Source: Candidatus Berkiella cookevillensis (GTDB lineage Bacteria; Pseudomonadota; Gammaproteobacteria; Berkiellales; Berkiellaceae). Taken from it: DNA of 64,000 nucleotides. The notes below the pieces were generated by a model, which was given only the letters and a program-made list of their open reading frames with translations, did no database searches and had not been told where the DNA came from. The stretch lies in the NCBI RefSeq assembly GCF_001431315.2, contig NZ_LKHV02000001.1:2542001-2606000 (forward strand), read 5' to 3'. Shown here in pieces: positions 54,357-62,816 of this stretch. Numbering within the stretch: the first letter of the stretch is position 1; the number at the start of each line of letters is the position of its first letter. The position numbers and the translations under genes are program-made.

Positions 54357-55829
54357 TTGTCAATGCAAGTTATTAGACATATTAAAACCGATTTTAAAAA
54401 CAGCGTTTCTGCAATTTCAAAAACGCGCAAACGAAAAGTATCCCATTGGAAATGGCCCCTTGCTATAGGCCTGTTACTTTTTGCTGTTGTATGGCGCTCT
54501 GCTCAATGGTGGTCAACTACCTCTATTGATAACCCTACATTTGATGAAGAATCCTTATCCTTTTCTGTGGCTGTACCTGATTTCCCATCCGTGAATAGTT
54601 CTGATGAAATGCTCGACTATGAGCAAAATACAACAGAACCCGCAGAGGAAGTAAGCTCTGAAACCAAATCAAAAACCATCGATCCTGAACTCATTTCTTC
54701 TGTTGCAAAACTCAGTAGCCAAAGCTTTACCATCCAACCTGGCGGTAATTTAGCGCACTATTTTCAACAAGCAAATGTGTCTGCTGTTGAGCTGCATGAA
54801 GTCTTAAACACGGTCAAACATGCACAGCAACTCAAAAAGATTCAGCCTGGCCAAGAGTTAAACTTTGAATTCGATCTTGAAAACAAGCTAAAGAATCTCT
54901 GTTTGAAAATAGATGGTTTTAAAAGCTTGTTGATTAAAAGGGACAGTAACAATACTTTTACCAGTGAGATCATTAATAAGCCAGTTGAACGAAAAACCTC
55001 TTACGGCAGTAGCAAGATTACCGATTCTCTTTATATGGCGGGCAAAAAAGCAAAGCTAACAGACAAACTTATTATGGAGCTTGCCAAGATTTTTGCCTAT
55101 GATATCGATTTTGCGCTTGATATCAGACCCGGAGATGCCTTTCGCGTTCTCTTTGAAGAACAATATGTTGAAGGTGAGAAAATTGGCGTAGGCCCTATCC
55201 TAGCGGCAGAATTTACTTCTCAAGGTAAAAAATACCACGCTTTTTATTACAAAGATGCGGATGGAAACAGTGGCTATTATGGCGCAGATGGGAACAGCCT
55301 GAAAAAAGCATTCATCAGAACCCCTGTAGAATATACAAGAATTAGTTCTCATTTTAATTTAAATCGCAAACACCCCATTTTACATAAAATCAGGGCGCAC
55401 AAAGGCGTTGATTATGCAGCCCCGCATGGCACACCTGTCAAAGCAGCCGGCAATGGGAAAATCATCTTTGTGGGCAAAAAAGGTGGTTATGGAAATACCA
55501 TTATTTTGCAACATGGCTCTCAATACAGCACCTTGTATGGTCATTTATCTCGCTTTGCAAAAGATCTCAAAGTAGGAAAGCCCGTGAAACAAGGACAACT
55601 GATTGGTTATGTCGGCAGCACAGGACTTGCCTCTGGCCCTCATTTACATTACGAATTTCGTATTAACAATGTGCATAAGAATCCACTTACTGTCACATTG
55701 CCAAATGCAAATGGTGTTCCAGACAATAGAAAGCGAGAGTATATAAAACAAACACAATCTTATCTTGCTGTAATGGATACCTATGAACGCGTACAGTTTG
55801 CAACCAATGAAGTTGCCAATAAAGGATAA
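54357..55829 (+). CDS. M23-family peptidoglycan endopeptidase (MepM/OapA-like)
   Basis: 490 residues. Membrane anchor about 33-50, a low-complexity acidic linker, an OapA/LysM-like domain (about 122-175; FTIQPGGNLAHYFQQANVS), a second domain (about 215-315; DIDFALDIRPGDAFRVLFEE) and the LytM/M23 catalytic domain. Zinc-site residues His348 and Asp352 (HKGVDYA), His396 (LYGH) and His429-Leu-His431 are all present, so it should be active on peptide cross-links. The TTG start has AAGG 8 nt upstream; ATG 54363 is the alternative. 3 bp before anmK, so cell-wall turnover and recycling are paired. Confidence 0.92.
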   Translation: MSMQVIRHIKTDFKNSVSAISKTRKRKVSHWKWPLAIGLLLFAVVWRSAQWWSTTSIDNPTFDEESLSFSVAVPDFPSVNSSDEMLDYEQNTTEPAEEVSSETKSKTIDPELISSVAKLSSQSFTIQPGGNLAHYFQQANVSAVELHEVLNTVKHAQQLKKIQPGQELNFEFDLENKLKNLCLKIDGFKSLLIKRDSNNTFTSEIINKPVERKTSYGSSKITDSLYMAGKKAKLTDKLIMELAKIFAYDIDFALDIRPGDAFRVLFEEQYVEGEKIGVGPILAAEFTSQGKKYHAFYYKDADGNSGYYGADGNSLKKAFIRTPVEYTRISSHFNLNRKHPILHKIRAHKGVDYAAPHGTPVKAAGNGKIIFVGKKGGYGNTIILQHGSQYSTLYGHLSRFAKDLKVGKPVKQGQLIGYVGSTGLASGPHLHYEFRINNVHKNPLTVTLPNANGVPDNRKREYIKQTQSYLAVMDTYERVQFATNEVANKG

Positions 55830-55832
55830 TTC

Positions 55833-57116
55833 ATGTATAGCATCGGCTTAATGAGTGGCACGTCTATGGATGGCATTGATGCCGCTCTGATTGAAACAGA
55901 TGGCACCCCTATGATGCTACAATCGATTGCTCATTTTTCTCTGTCCTACGATGCTTCTTTTGCACTACTACTCAAAGCAACTGAATATGCTATCAAACAA
56001 GCAAAAGGAAATCTGAGAAACGCGAATGCAAGTTATCATGAAAGCTTGTCACAGTATTTACAAAATACTTTATGCCTCACCGGCACAAAGCTCACCCAAA
56101 CCATCATACAACTCTATGATTATTTAAAGATCGCCTATAAAACCACCCCCATACAAATTGAAGATGTAGTAAAGCATTCTACCCACCAACATGCTTTAGC
56201 AGTAAACGCGCTTTTAGAAAAAACAGGACTATCTGCCACTCAAATTAGGGTAATTGGCTACCACGGACAAGCCATGTTTCATCAGCCCCATGAAAAAATT
56301 TCTATTATCCTTGGCAATGGCCAATCACTTGCCAATCAACTCACCATACCTGTTATCAATGATTTTCGCAGCCAAGATATTGCCACGGGCGGACAAGGTG
56401 CACCTTTTGCCCCTATTTATCATCAAGCGCTCGCTATTCGTGATAAAAAAATTCCATTAGCCGTTGTTAATTGCGGCGGCATCGCAAATATCACCCTTAT
56501 TAATGGCGAACAAAACTCAGATCTCATTGGTTTTGACACAGGTCCAGGCAATGGATTGGTTGATAGCCTTATTCGACAACGAACTGCCGGCACAGCCTTT
56601 ATGGATAAAGACGGGCATTATGGAAAAAAAGGCGTGGTGCATCCCGAAGTGCTGCAAGCCTTATACGCAAAAAGTATTTTTAAAAACAATCAGAACTATT
56701 TTTCCCTACCACCACCTAAATCTCTTGATTATGGGGATTTAAGGCTTATTCCTGAAGTACAAGCCTTAAGCTTAGAAGATGCAGCCAGAACTTTAGAGGC
56801 TTTTACAGCTGATTCTATTATCAAAAGTGTGTTGGCTCTTAACATCCCTCCCCCTAGACATTGGGTGCTTGCAGGAGGTGGATGGCAAAATCCTGTCATA
56901 TTAGAAGAAATGACAACACGCTTAAAAAGCTACTTAGATAAAAAAATTACAATCAATACGGCGGATGAAGTGGGTTGGAGTAGTACAGCAATGGAAGCTG
57001 AGTTATTTGCTTATTTGGCAGTTCGCTCTTTGCATAAGCTGCCCATTAGTTTTCCAAACACAACCGGCGTCAGAGCACCAAGCTGCGGAGGAACTTATTT
57101 TCCCCCTCAGCAGTAA
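55833..57116 (+). CDS. anmK: Anhydro-N-acetylmuramic acid kinase, enlarged
   Basis: Phosphorylates 1,6-anhydroMurNAc in peptidoglycan recycling. 427 residues against about 370 for the family. Motifs MSGTSMDGIDAALIE (start), GYHGQAMFHQP, NDFRSQDIATGGQGAPF, GFDTGPGNGLVD and the C-terminal VLAGGGWQNP are intact. The extra ~50 residues lie between about 60 and 115, before the GYHGQ motif, in the outer domain, and keep the reading frame. Confidence 0.94.
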   Translation: MYSIGLMSGTSMDGIDAALIETDGTPMMLQSIAHFSLSYDASFALLLKATEYAIKQAKGNLRNANASYHESLSQYLQNTLCLTGTKLTQTIIQLYDYLKIAYKTTPIQIEDVVKHSTHQHALAVNALLEKTGLSATQIRVIGYHGQAMFHQPHEKISIILGNGQSLANQLTIPVINDFRSQDIATGGQGAPFAPIYHQALAIRDKKIPLAVVNCGGIANITLINGEQNSDLIGFDTGPGNGLVDSLIRQRTAGTAFMDKDGHYGKKGVVHPEVLQALYAKSIFKNNQNYFSLPPPKSLDYGDLRLIPEVQALSLEDAARTLEAFTADSIIKSVLALNIPPPRHWVLAGGGWQNPVILEEMTTRLKSYLDKKITINTADEVGWSSTAMEAELFAYLAVRSLHKLPISFPNTTGVRAPSCGGTYFPPQQ

Positions 57117-57141
57117 AATCAAATTGTCACTTAAGCAAAGC

Positions 57142-57513
57142 TTAAAGATCCAAAGAAAAAGACGAACCACAACTACACGTTGTTTGTGCATTCGGGTTAT
57201 TAATTTTAAAACGCGATCCTTGCAAATTCTCTACAAAGTCAATCTCCGCGCCCTCTAAATACGTCATGCTAACGGGATCGACGGCTATTTTGATGCTATT
57301 CGTTTGAGTCTCATCTAATGGGATTTCAGTAATAACATCATCGGGCTGCTGGGATGAATCAAAGGTAAAACCATACTGAAAACCAGCACAACCGCCGCCC
57401 GAAATATAAACGCGCAGCTGCAAAGCGGGATTTTCTTCGTCTTGAATCAACTCCTCTACGCGTTTAAGCGCAGCTGCACTGATTGAAAGTCCTGGATGGA
57501 CATTGTTACTCAT
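57142..57513 (-). CDS. erpA: Iron-sulfur cluster insertion protein ErpA
   Basis: A-type Fe-S carrier that passes clusters to enzymes such as those of isoprenoid synthesis. 123 residues. The three cluster-binding cysteines are Cys42 (GGGCAGFQYGF), Cys113 and Cys115 (CSCGSSF). Convergent with anmK, 25 bp apart. Confidence 0.94.
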   Translation of the reverse strand: MSNNVHPGLSISAAALKRVEELIQDEENPALQLRVYISGGGCAGFQYGFTFDSSQQPDDVITEIPLDETQTNSIKIAVDPVSMTYLEGAEIDFVENLQGSRFKINNPNAQTTCSCGSSFSLDL

Positions 57514-57737
57514 AAAACCTCATCATTTAAATGATATGCTTAGTGATTTATTGTAAGGCATTATAGGCTTTGTGCTTAATACCTGTCATATATTAAGTAG
57601 GTTATGTTAATTTCTTATATTTTACTACTATCTCATCTTCAGCAGCAATTTTTATCCTCAATGTACGCTTCACATTCGAATTTTAGGTTTTGCGTGTAGA
57701 ATAGTGCCTTTCCTAAAATCTAAAAATAAGAGAAAAA

Positions 57738-58175
57738 ATGCTTTGGGTTAAAGCTTTACATATTATTTTCATGGTGACTTGGTTTGCAGGCCTCTTCTAC
57801 TTACCTAGATTATTTGTCTACCACTGTGAAATCACAAAGGATGAAACCGTGCATTACCAACGATTTTGCAAAATGGAGAAAAAACTCTTTTGGATTATTA
57901 TGACCCCAGGCGCATTATTAACCATTGGTTTTGGTGTTTGGCTACTTACACTGCTTGGACATGAATACTTTGCGACTCAACCATGGCTGCATCTTAAAAT
58001 GACGCTTGTCCTTGCTTTGATTATTTATCACTTTTATTTATTAAAACAACTTCTAAGCTTTCAAGCCGGCAAAAATACACACAGTGCTCGCTTCTATAGA
58101 ATACTCAACGAGTTCCCGTCCATTATTTTATTTGCTGCGGTTTTACTCGCCGTTTTAAAGCCAAGCTTTTCTTAA
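57738..58175 (+). CDS. hemJ: Protoporphyrinogen oxidase HemJ
   Basis: Membrane enzyme for the penultimate step of haem synthesis. 145 residues, four hydrophobic segments. WVKALHIIFMVTWFAGLFYLPRLFVYH carries the essential His of the family, and LHLKMTLVLALIIYHFYL the conserved Lys region. Preceded by a 224-bp AT-rich gap in which I see no gene. hemL lies 370 bp further on, same strand. Confidence 0.93.
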   Translation: MLWVKALHIIFMVTWFAGLFYLPRLFVYHCEITKDETVHYQRFCKMEKKLFWIIMTPGALLTIGFGVWLLTLLGHEYFATQPWLHLKMTLVLALIIYHFYLLKQLLSFQAGKNTHSARFYRILNEFPSIILFAAVLLAVLKPSFS

Positions 58176-58188
58176 AAAGAAAGCTTGG
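58161..58188. terminator. Hairpin between hemJ and rubredoxin
   Basis: CCAAGCTTTTCTT and AAGAAAGCTTGG arms overlapping the hemJ stop region. It lies between convergent genes and probably ends both; U-runs on either side are short. Confidence 0.6.
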
Positions 58189-58198
58189 CCTCTTAATC

Positions 58199-58363
58199 TT
58201 AAATTTCAACCATTTCAAAATCTTCTTTCATTGCACCGCAGTCTGGGCAGCACCAAGTCAATGGGATCTCCTCCCATTTCGTGCCTGGCTCAATACCTTC
58301 ATCAGGCCAGCCCAAAGCTTCATCATAGATAAAGCCACATAACAAACACATAAATTTTCTCAT
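58199..58363 (-). CDS. Rubredoxin
   Basis: Small one-iron electron carrier, 54 residues. Cys6-x-x-Cys9 (MCLLCG) and Cys39-Pro-Asp-Cys42 bind the iron; [19 protein letters not shown] is the usual core. ATG at 58363-58361, stop TAA at 58201-58199. Convergent with hemJ, divergent from hemL. Partners are not in the window; aerobic alkane or oxidative-stress systems are possible. Confidence 0.95.
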   Translation of the reverse strand: MRKFMCLLCGFIYDEALGWPDEGIEPGTKWEEIPLTWCCPDCGAMKEDFEMVEI

Positions 58364-58499
58364 ATTTAAGTTCTTAGTTTATAGAATGATATTTTTAAAG
58401 GCTGAAATTTTCTCACATCTAGTCGCTTAAGCGAAGAGCCAGCTATGTTACACTACTCAAAATTTACGGGCAAAAAATGTTAGTCAGATATATTTTATC

Positions 58500-58528
58500 T
58501 TGGCACTTTCAACACTTATATTTATAGA
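58500..58528 (+). promoter_or_regulatory. Candidate hemL promoter
   Basis: TTGGCA (58500-58505), 17-bp spacer, TATAGA (58523-58528). The start site would fall only about 8 nt before the ATG, leaving a very short leader, so this is tentative. Confidence 0.35.
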
Positions 58529-58542
58529 CACAGGCAGACATA

Positions 58543-59838
58543 ATGAGCTACTCAGAAATTCTATTTGAAAAAGCAAAAACCGTTATTCCAGGTGGCGTTA
58601 ATTCACCCGTTCGCTCATTTAAAGGCGTTAACAGCACCCCCATCTTTTTCTCAAAAGCCAATGGCGCACACCTATATGATGTAGATGGTAAATCCTATAT
58701 CGATTTTATAGGATCTTGGGGACCCATGATCTTGGGACATCAACATCCCGCTGTGCTTGAAAGCGTACGCTCTACACTGCAACAGTGTATGTCTTTTGGT
58801 GCCCCTTGCTCTCAGGAGGTTGAATTAGCAAATCTTATCTGCACTTTAATCCCTTCCATAGAAAAAGTACGCATGGTCAGTTCAGGCACCGAAGCAACAA
58901 TGACAGCAATTCGTCTTGCAAGAGGCTATACCGGACGAGATAAAATTATCAAATTTGAAGGCTGCTATCATGGTCATAACGATAGTTTATTGGTTAAAGC
59001 AGGCTCAGGCGCACTGACTTTTGGACAGCCTAGCTCTCCAGGCATACCCAGCTCCCTCACAGAACATACGCTCAATCTCCCATTCAATGATAAAGAAAAA
59101 TTATATGAAGTATTTTCACAAAATGGCGAAAATATTGCAGCGGTTATTATTGAACCCATTGCAGGCAATGTAGGCTGCATCCCTGCTGATACAGAATTTT
59201 TAATGGCTTTACGCAAACTGTGTGATGCTTATGGGGCTGTTCTGATCTTTGATGAAGTCATTACAGGCTTTAGAGTAGGCTTAACGGGTGCACAAGGTCA
59301 CTATAATATTACGCCCGATCTCACGACGCTTGGAAAAATTATTGGTGGTGGCATGCCTGTGGGTGCCGTGGGTGGCAAAGCTGCTATTATGGATCATCTT
59401 GCGCCTGTTGGCCCTGTGTATCAAGCCGGCACCTTGTCTGGCAATCCTGTTGCGATGAGTGCGGGTATTGCAACACTCACACAATTGCAACAACCTGATT
59501 TTTATAAGCATTTACAAGCAAAGACCGAATTCTTTGTAAATACCTTAAGTGCTCAAGCAAAAGAGCATGGTATTCCACTTGTCATTAATGCGGTAACCGG
59601 AATGTTTAGCCTATTCTTTAGCAAAGAAGCTAAAGTAAACTCGTTCGAACAAGCCATGACAACCGATGTTGCGCAATTTCAACATATATACCACGTACTC
59701 CTAGAAAAAGGCATCTATTTAGGCCCCTCTGCTTATGAAAGCGCATTTTTATCTAGCGCACATGATCAAGCAGTGCTTGACGAAGCATTATCTGCTTTTG
59801 ATGCTGCTTTTCTGAGCTTAAAAACACATTTGGGTTAG
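58543..59838 (+). CDS. hemL: Glutamate-1-semialdehyde 2,1-aminomutase
   Basis: PLP enzyme making 5-aminolevulinate in the C5 pathway of haem synthesis. 431 residues. Schiff-base lysine is Lys265 (TTLGKIIGGGMPVGA); VIPGGVNSPVRSFKGV at the start and the FDEVITGFRVG motif are characteristic. Near hemJ, together a small haem cluster. 10 bp before the kinase/ATPase gene. Confidence 0.96.
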   Translation: MSYSEILFEKAKTVIPGGVNSPVRSFKGVNSTPIFFSKANGAHLYDVDGKSYIDFIGSWGPMILGHQHPAVLESVRSTLQQCMSFGAPCSQEVELANLICTLIPSIEKVRMVSSGTEATMTAIRLARGYTGRDKIIKFEGCYHGHNDSLLVKAGSGALTFGQPSSPGIPSSLTEHTLNLPFNDKEKLYEVFSQNGENIAAVIIEPIAGNVGCIPADTEFLMALRKLCDAYGAVLIFDEVITGFRVGLTGAQGHYNITPDLTTLGKIIGGGMPVGAVGGKAAIMDHLAPVGPVYQAGTLSGNPVAMSAGIATLTQLQQPDFYKHLQAKTEFFVNTLSAQAKEHGIPLVINAVTGMFSLFFSKEAKVNSFEQAMTTDVAQFQHIYHVLLEKGIYLGPSAYESAFLSSAHDQAVLDEALSAFDAAFLSLKTHLG

Positions 59839-59848
59839 GAGAAAAAAA

Positions 59849-61381
59849 ATGGATGCTTCATTCATTCAGACGCTGCAAAACCCTCGTATTTATCCGCATG
59901 AAATTCATCAATTTGAAATGATCCAAACACATTTGTCTTGGATCATTTTAACAGGTAACTACGCCTATAAAATCAAAAAACCTCTAAATTTAGGTTTCCA
60001 GGATTTTACTACTTTAGAAAAACGCAAATACTATTGCGAACTTGAAACCACACTGAACAAGCGACTTGCCCCTGATCTTTACATCGATGTTGTTGCAATT
60101 ACAGGGACAACAATAAATCCTGAACTGAATGGCACTTCTGCACCGATTGAATATGCAATTAAGATGCATCAATTTAGCCAAGAACATATGCTGTCATTCA
60201 TGGCATCTGAAAATCGTTTAACAGCAAAAATAATAAAAGGTATTGCAGAGCAACTCGCATCCTTTCATATTAACGCAGAAAAGGCTGCACCAGAAAGCGC
60301 ATATGGCACACTCACAGCAGTCATTGCCCCCATGCGAGATAATTTTCAAGCACTTTTTAATATGCCCATTACCCAACCGTGGCATGCAACACTCAAAAAA
60401 TTATCATCTATTACTGAAGAAAAAAATAAATCCCTGCAAAATATTCTAGAGCGTAGAAAAAAGGATGGGTGGATTCGTGCAACTCATGGCGATGTTCACT
60501 TAGGTAATATTGTCCTTATCAATGATACGCCAGTTATTTTTGACTGCATTGAGTTTAATGAAGATTTTCGTTGGACCGATACAATGAATGATGTGGGTTT
60601 TCTTTTTATGGATTTAATGCATAAAAATTTACCCGATCTTGCCTATATGTTTATTAATCATTATCTTGAAATCAGTGGCGATTATGAGGGGTTGGCCTTA
60701 CTATCTTTTTATGCTTGTTACAGAGCAATGGTTCGCGCAAAGATCACAGGCTTTCAAATGGCACAAACGGATCCTGCGTCATCTCAATATCAACAACTGT
60801 ATCAAGAACTAGGCACCTTCATTCATCTTGCAGAAAAATTCTTAGCAGAAAATCAACCCACTTTAAGCATTACGGTTGGCGTCTCAGGTTCTGGAAAATC
60901 TAGCTACACACAAAAATTGATGACACAACAAGGCGCTCTTCGTTTGCGTTCAGATGTTGTGCGCAAACAATTACTCAACTTGCCACTCTATGAGCCTACA
61001 CCAGACACGCAAAAAGCCATTGTTTATAGCGAGGAAACATCGCAAACTGTTTTTGAAAAATTAAGAGAATATGCAAAACTTTATCTCCACCAAGGGCAAT
61101 CCGTCATTATTGATGCGACTTGTATTAAGTTTTGGCAACGCGCTTTATTTGCTTCTCTTGCACAAGACCTAAAAGTACCCTTCAAAATATTTGCTTTTGA
61201 TGCAGACTTAAATGAACTTGTCGCACGATTAGAAAAAAGGCAAAAATTAAAGCAAGTATCCGATGCAACCATTGAGGTTGTTCGTTCTCAATTGAACAAT
61301 TTTGATGCACTAACGCCGCAAGAGAAAAGCATAACAACTTTTGTCACAAACAATGAAGTCATAGATGCTATAGGGGATTAA
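59849..61381 (+). CDS. Aminoglycoside-phosphotransferase-like / AAA ATPase fusion protein
   Basis: 510 residues, two domains. The N-terminal APH-like kinase domain (about 20-320) has HGDVHLGN at 213-220 and DCIEFNEDFRW as metal/catalytic motifs. The C-terminal P-loop domain (about 338-510) has GVSGSGKS at 344-351 and resembles the small nucleotide-kinase-like COG0645 group. Such fusions are widespread but their substrate is unknown; drug resistance should not be assumed. 10 bp after hemL; its stop is 1 bp from the next small gene. Confidence 0.85.
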   Translation: MDASFIQTLQNPRIYPHEIHQFEMIQTHLSWIILTGNYAYKIKKPLNLGFQDFTTLEKRKYYCELETTLNKRLAPDLYIDVVAITGTTINPELNGTSAPIEYAIKMHQFSQEHMLSFMASENRLTAKIIKGIAEQLASFHINAEKAAPESAYGTLTAVIAPMRDNFQALFNMPITQPWHATLKKLSSITEEKNKSLQNILERRKKDGWIRATHGDVHLGNIVLINDTPVIFDCIEFNEDFRWTDTMNDVGFLFMDLMHKNLPDLAYMFINHYLEISGDYEGLALLSFYACYRAMVRAKITGFQMAQTDPASSQYQQLYQELGTFIHLAEKFLAENQPTLSITVGVSGSGKSSYTQKLMTQQGALRLRSDVVRKQLLNLPLYEPTPDTQKAIVYSEETSQTVFEKLREYAKLYLHQGQSVIIDATCIKFWQRALFASLAQDLKVPFKIFAFDADLNELVARLEKRQKLKQVSDATIEVVRSQLNNFDALTPQEKSITTFVTNNEVIDAIGD

Positions 61382-61382
61382 C

Positions 61383-61478
61383 ATGAAGCAATTAACTGAA
61401 CAAGAAACCCTATGTGTTGCGGGGGGTAACCTAATCACCGCAGTAACCGTTCTGTCTCTTAGTCACATTTTTGATTAA
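61383..61478 (+). CDS. 31-residue peptide with double-glycine leader
   Basis: A short gene opening 1 bp after the kinase/ATPase stop. The leader MKQLTEQETLCVAGG is 15 residues and follows the class II microcin/bacteriocin consensus (M-K/R-x-L-x-x-x-E-x-x-x-V-x-G-G). The predicted product after Gly-Gly is 16 residues, hydrophobic then polar (NLITAVTVLSLSHIFD), with no Cys and so no obvious cross-link. AGGGG lies 6 nt before the ATG, inside the upstream stop region, suggesting translational coupling. No exporter or immunity gene is adjacent; a compound palindromic repeat starts 30 bp later. Could be a small bacteriocin, a peptide signal, or the decayed front of a longer precursor. Confidence 0.6.
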   Translation: MKQLTEQETLCVAGGNLITAVTVLSLSHIFD

Positions 61479-61509
61479 GCTACAGAGTTATATTTTTAAC
61501 AGAACGCTT

Positions 61510-61690
61510 GATGAGCGAAGCGAATAAAAAATCCCACTTTTTGAAGGGGGACGCGCACTGACAAGTGCGCAAGGGGGATTTATGCTGTGGATTTAAGGTC
61601 AAACAGCTAAATCCCTCTGCTCGGTGCAGCTACGCCGCACGAGCCTCTCCCTTTACAAAGTGAGAACATGTTCGCTTTGCGAACGAAGAA
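61510..61690. repeat. Compound palindromic repeat, locus 2
   Basis: Two inverted copies of the unit seen at 42809-42966. Forward copy (61531-61582): CCCACTTTTTGAAGGGGG, then GCGCACT/AGTGCGC, then AAGGGGGATTT. Reverse copy (61609-61664): AAATCCCTCTGC, the GCTCGGTGCA/TGCGGC-type stem, then CTCTCCCTTTACAAAGTGAG. Flanked by GATGAGCGAAGCGAATAAAA on the left and TTCGCTTTGCGAACGAAG on the right. No coding capacity. Confidence 0.72.
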
Positions 61691-61724
61691 AGCAACGTAG
61701 TATAAAGTAAAACTGCAAAGAGCA

Positions 61725-62507
61725 TTAATCACTTTTTTCAGAGCGAGGCGTATACAGCATCCTCGCAGGAATGCACACTTCCACAGGTTCGGTGACGACC
61801 ATTTCTTCTAAAGTAATATGAACTCGATAAGCCATCACTTCTACCCCACGAATAACAGCTTGTCTTAATAAGCAGCCAAAATCAGGATTGATATGATCGG
61901 CGGGAAATATTTTATTAATACCTGTATTCATTACACAATATACCCAAACTGCACGATACCCCAGCTCTTTGGCAGCAATTAAGGCAGATAATTGTTTGGT
62001 AATACGCTTATCATCTGTATCTGGGTAAAAACCACGATGAATTTCATCTCCCATGGTGACACTTTGCACAACGACAAAACAATTGTCATGTTTAGGAGCC
62101 TCTGACAGTTTCTCTTTGTCATTAAAATGTGGATATTCTGATAATAAGAAATCAAATTTCTGATTGTTAAATTTTACATCAGACAATACATGCTGATAGC
62201 CACTTAGGGGGGCAATTACATTTGTGGCAATACCATCTAAGATAATTTGTTTAGCACGTTGATGATTTACACAGACCAACTTACCTCCCTCTATTTCTAC
62301 AAGTTCCCAAGTATCATGGTAAGTTTTATTTGGATTTGAGCAACGAGAAAACCATACTCGGCTCCCCAAAACATTACAGCCAATCAAATTACCGGCATTG
62401 GGACAATAAATGGTGTGCTTCTCTTGATTTGCTAACACAATATCTGCCAAAAAGCGTTTATAACGCTTTAGTAAGATGGCTTCTTGTAATGGGCTTGGAA
62501 ACTTCAT
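61725..62507 (-). CDS. sfsA: SfsA-family protein, degenerate active-site motif
   Basis: 260 residues from ATG 62507 (MKFPSPLQEAILLKRYKRFLADI), which matches the family start; a GTG 12 codons upstream is less likely. Family features: the Asn/Gly pattern YCPNAGNLIGC near 45, FDFLL with the conserved Asp, and the closing RGVEVMAYRVHITLEEM. Where other SfsA proteins have V-E-V-K-S-V-T, this one reads VVVQSVT: both the Glu and the Lys are lost, and there are about 10-15 extra residues before it. SfsA has been grouped with PD-(D/E)XK nuclease-like folds and binds DNA in E. coli, so the catalytic function is probably lost here. Divergent from dksA. Confidence 0.85.
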   Translation of the reverse strand: MKFPSPLQEAILLKRYKRFLADIVLANQEKHTIYCPNAGNLIGCNVLGSRVWFSRCSNPNKTYHDTWELVEIEGGKLVCVNHQRAKQIILDGIATNVIAPLSGYQHVLSDVKFNNQKFDFLLSEYPHFNDKEKLSEAPKHDNCFVVVQSVTMGDEIHRGFYPDTDDKRITKQLSALIAAKELGYRAVWVYCVMNTGINKIFPADHINPDFGCLLRQAVIRGVEVMAYRVHITLEEMVVTEPVEVCIPARMLYTPRSEKSD

Positions 62508-62741
62508 ATCTGTTTTCTTGTGTATTTTATATAAGTTTATCACCTAATTATAAATGTAGACTAGTTTCAGTTATTATTTAAACTTAAATTTATAAGCAGT
62601 GTGTATAAGTACGGTATTGTTTAAGGGTAATTAGCTATAGCCATTATAATTTATTACGTGTATATTCGCTCCTTATAATGAAAAAAACATAGTTTTATCA
62701 GCTGCATAATAAATCTTATGATTGGGAACTTAATCTGAAAT

Positions 62742-62770
62742 TTGCCATTCATAGATAAAACTGATATAGA
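62742..62770 (+). promoter_or_regulatory. Promoter of dksA
   Basis: TTGCCA (62742-62747), 17-bp spacer, TATAGA (62765-62770). Predicted start about 62777, leaving a 40-nt leader with AAGGAG before the ATG. The rest of the 309-bp sfsA-dksA gap is AT-rich, with nothing else I can support. Confidence 0.55.
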
Positions 62771-62816
62771 TGTTCGTCGTTCCAAGGCGACCTGTTACTT
62801 CAGGAAGGAGAGTGCC

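Noticed and set aside
59849-61381. Aminoglycoside resistance gene
   Set aside because: Only the kinase fold is shared; fusion with a P-loop domain and the housekeeping context do not support drug modification.
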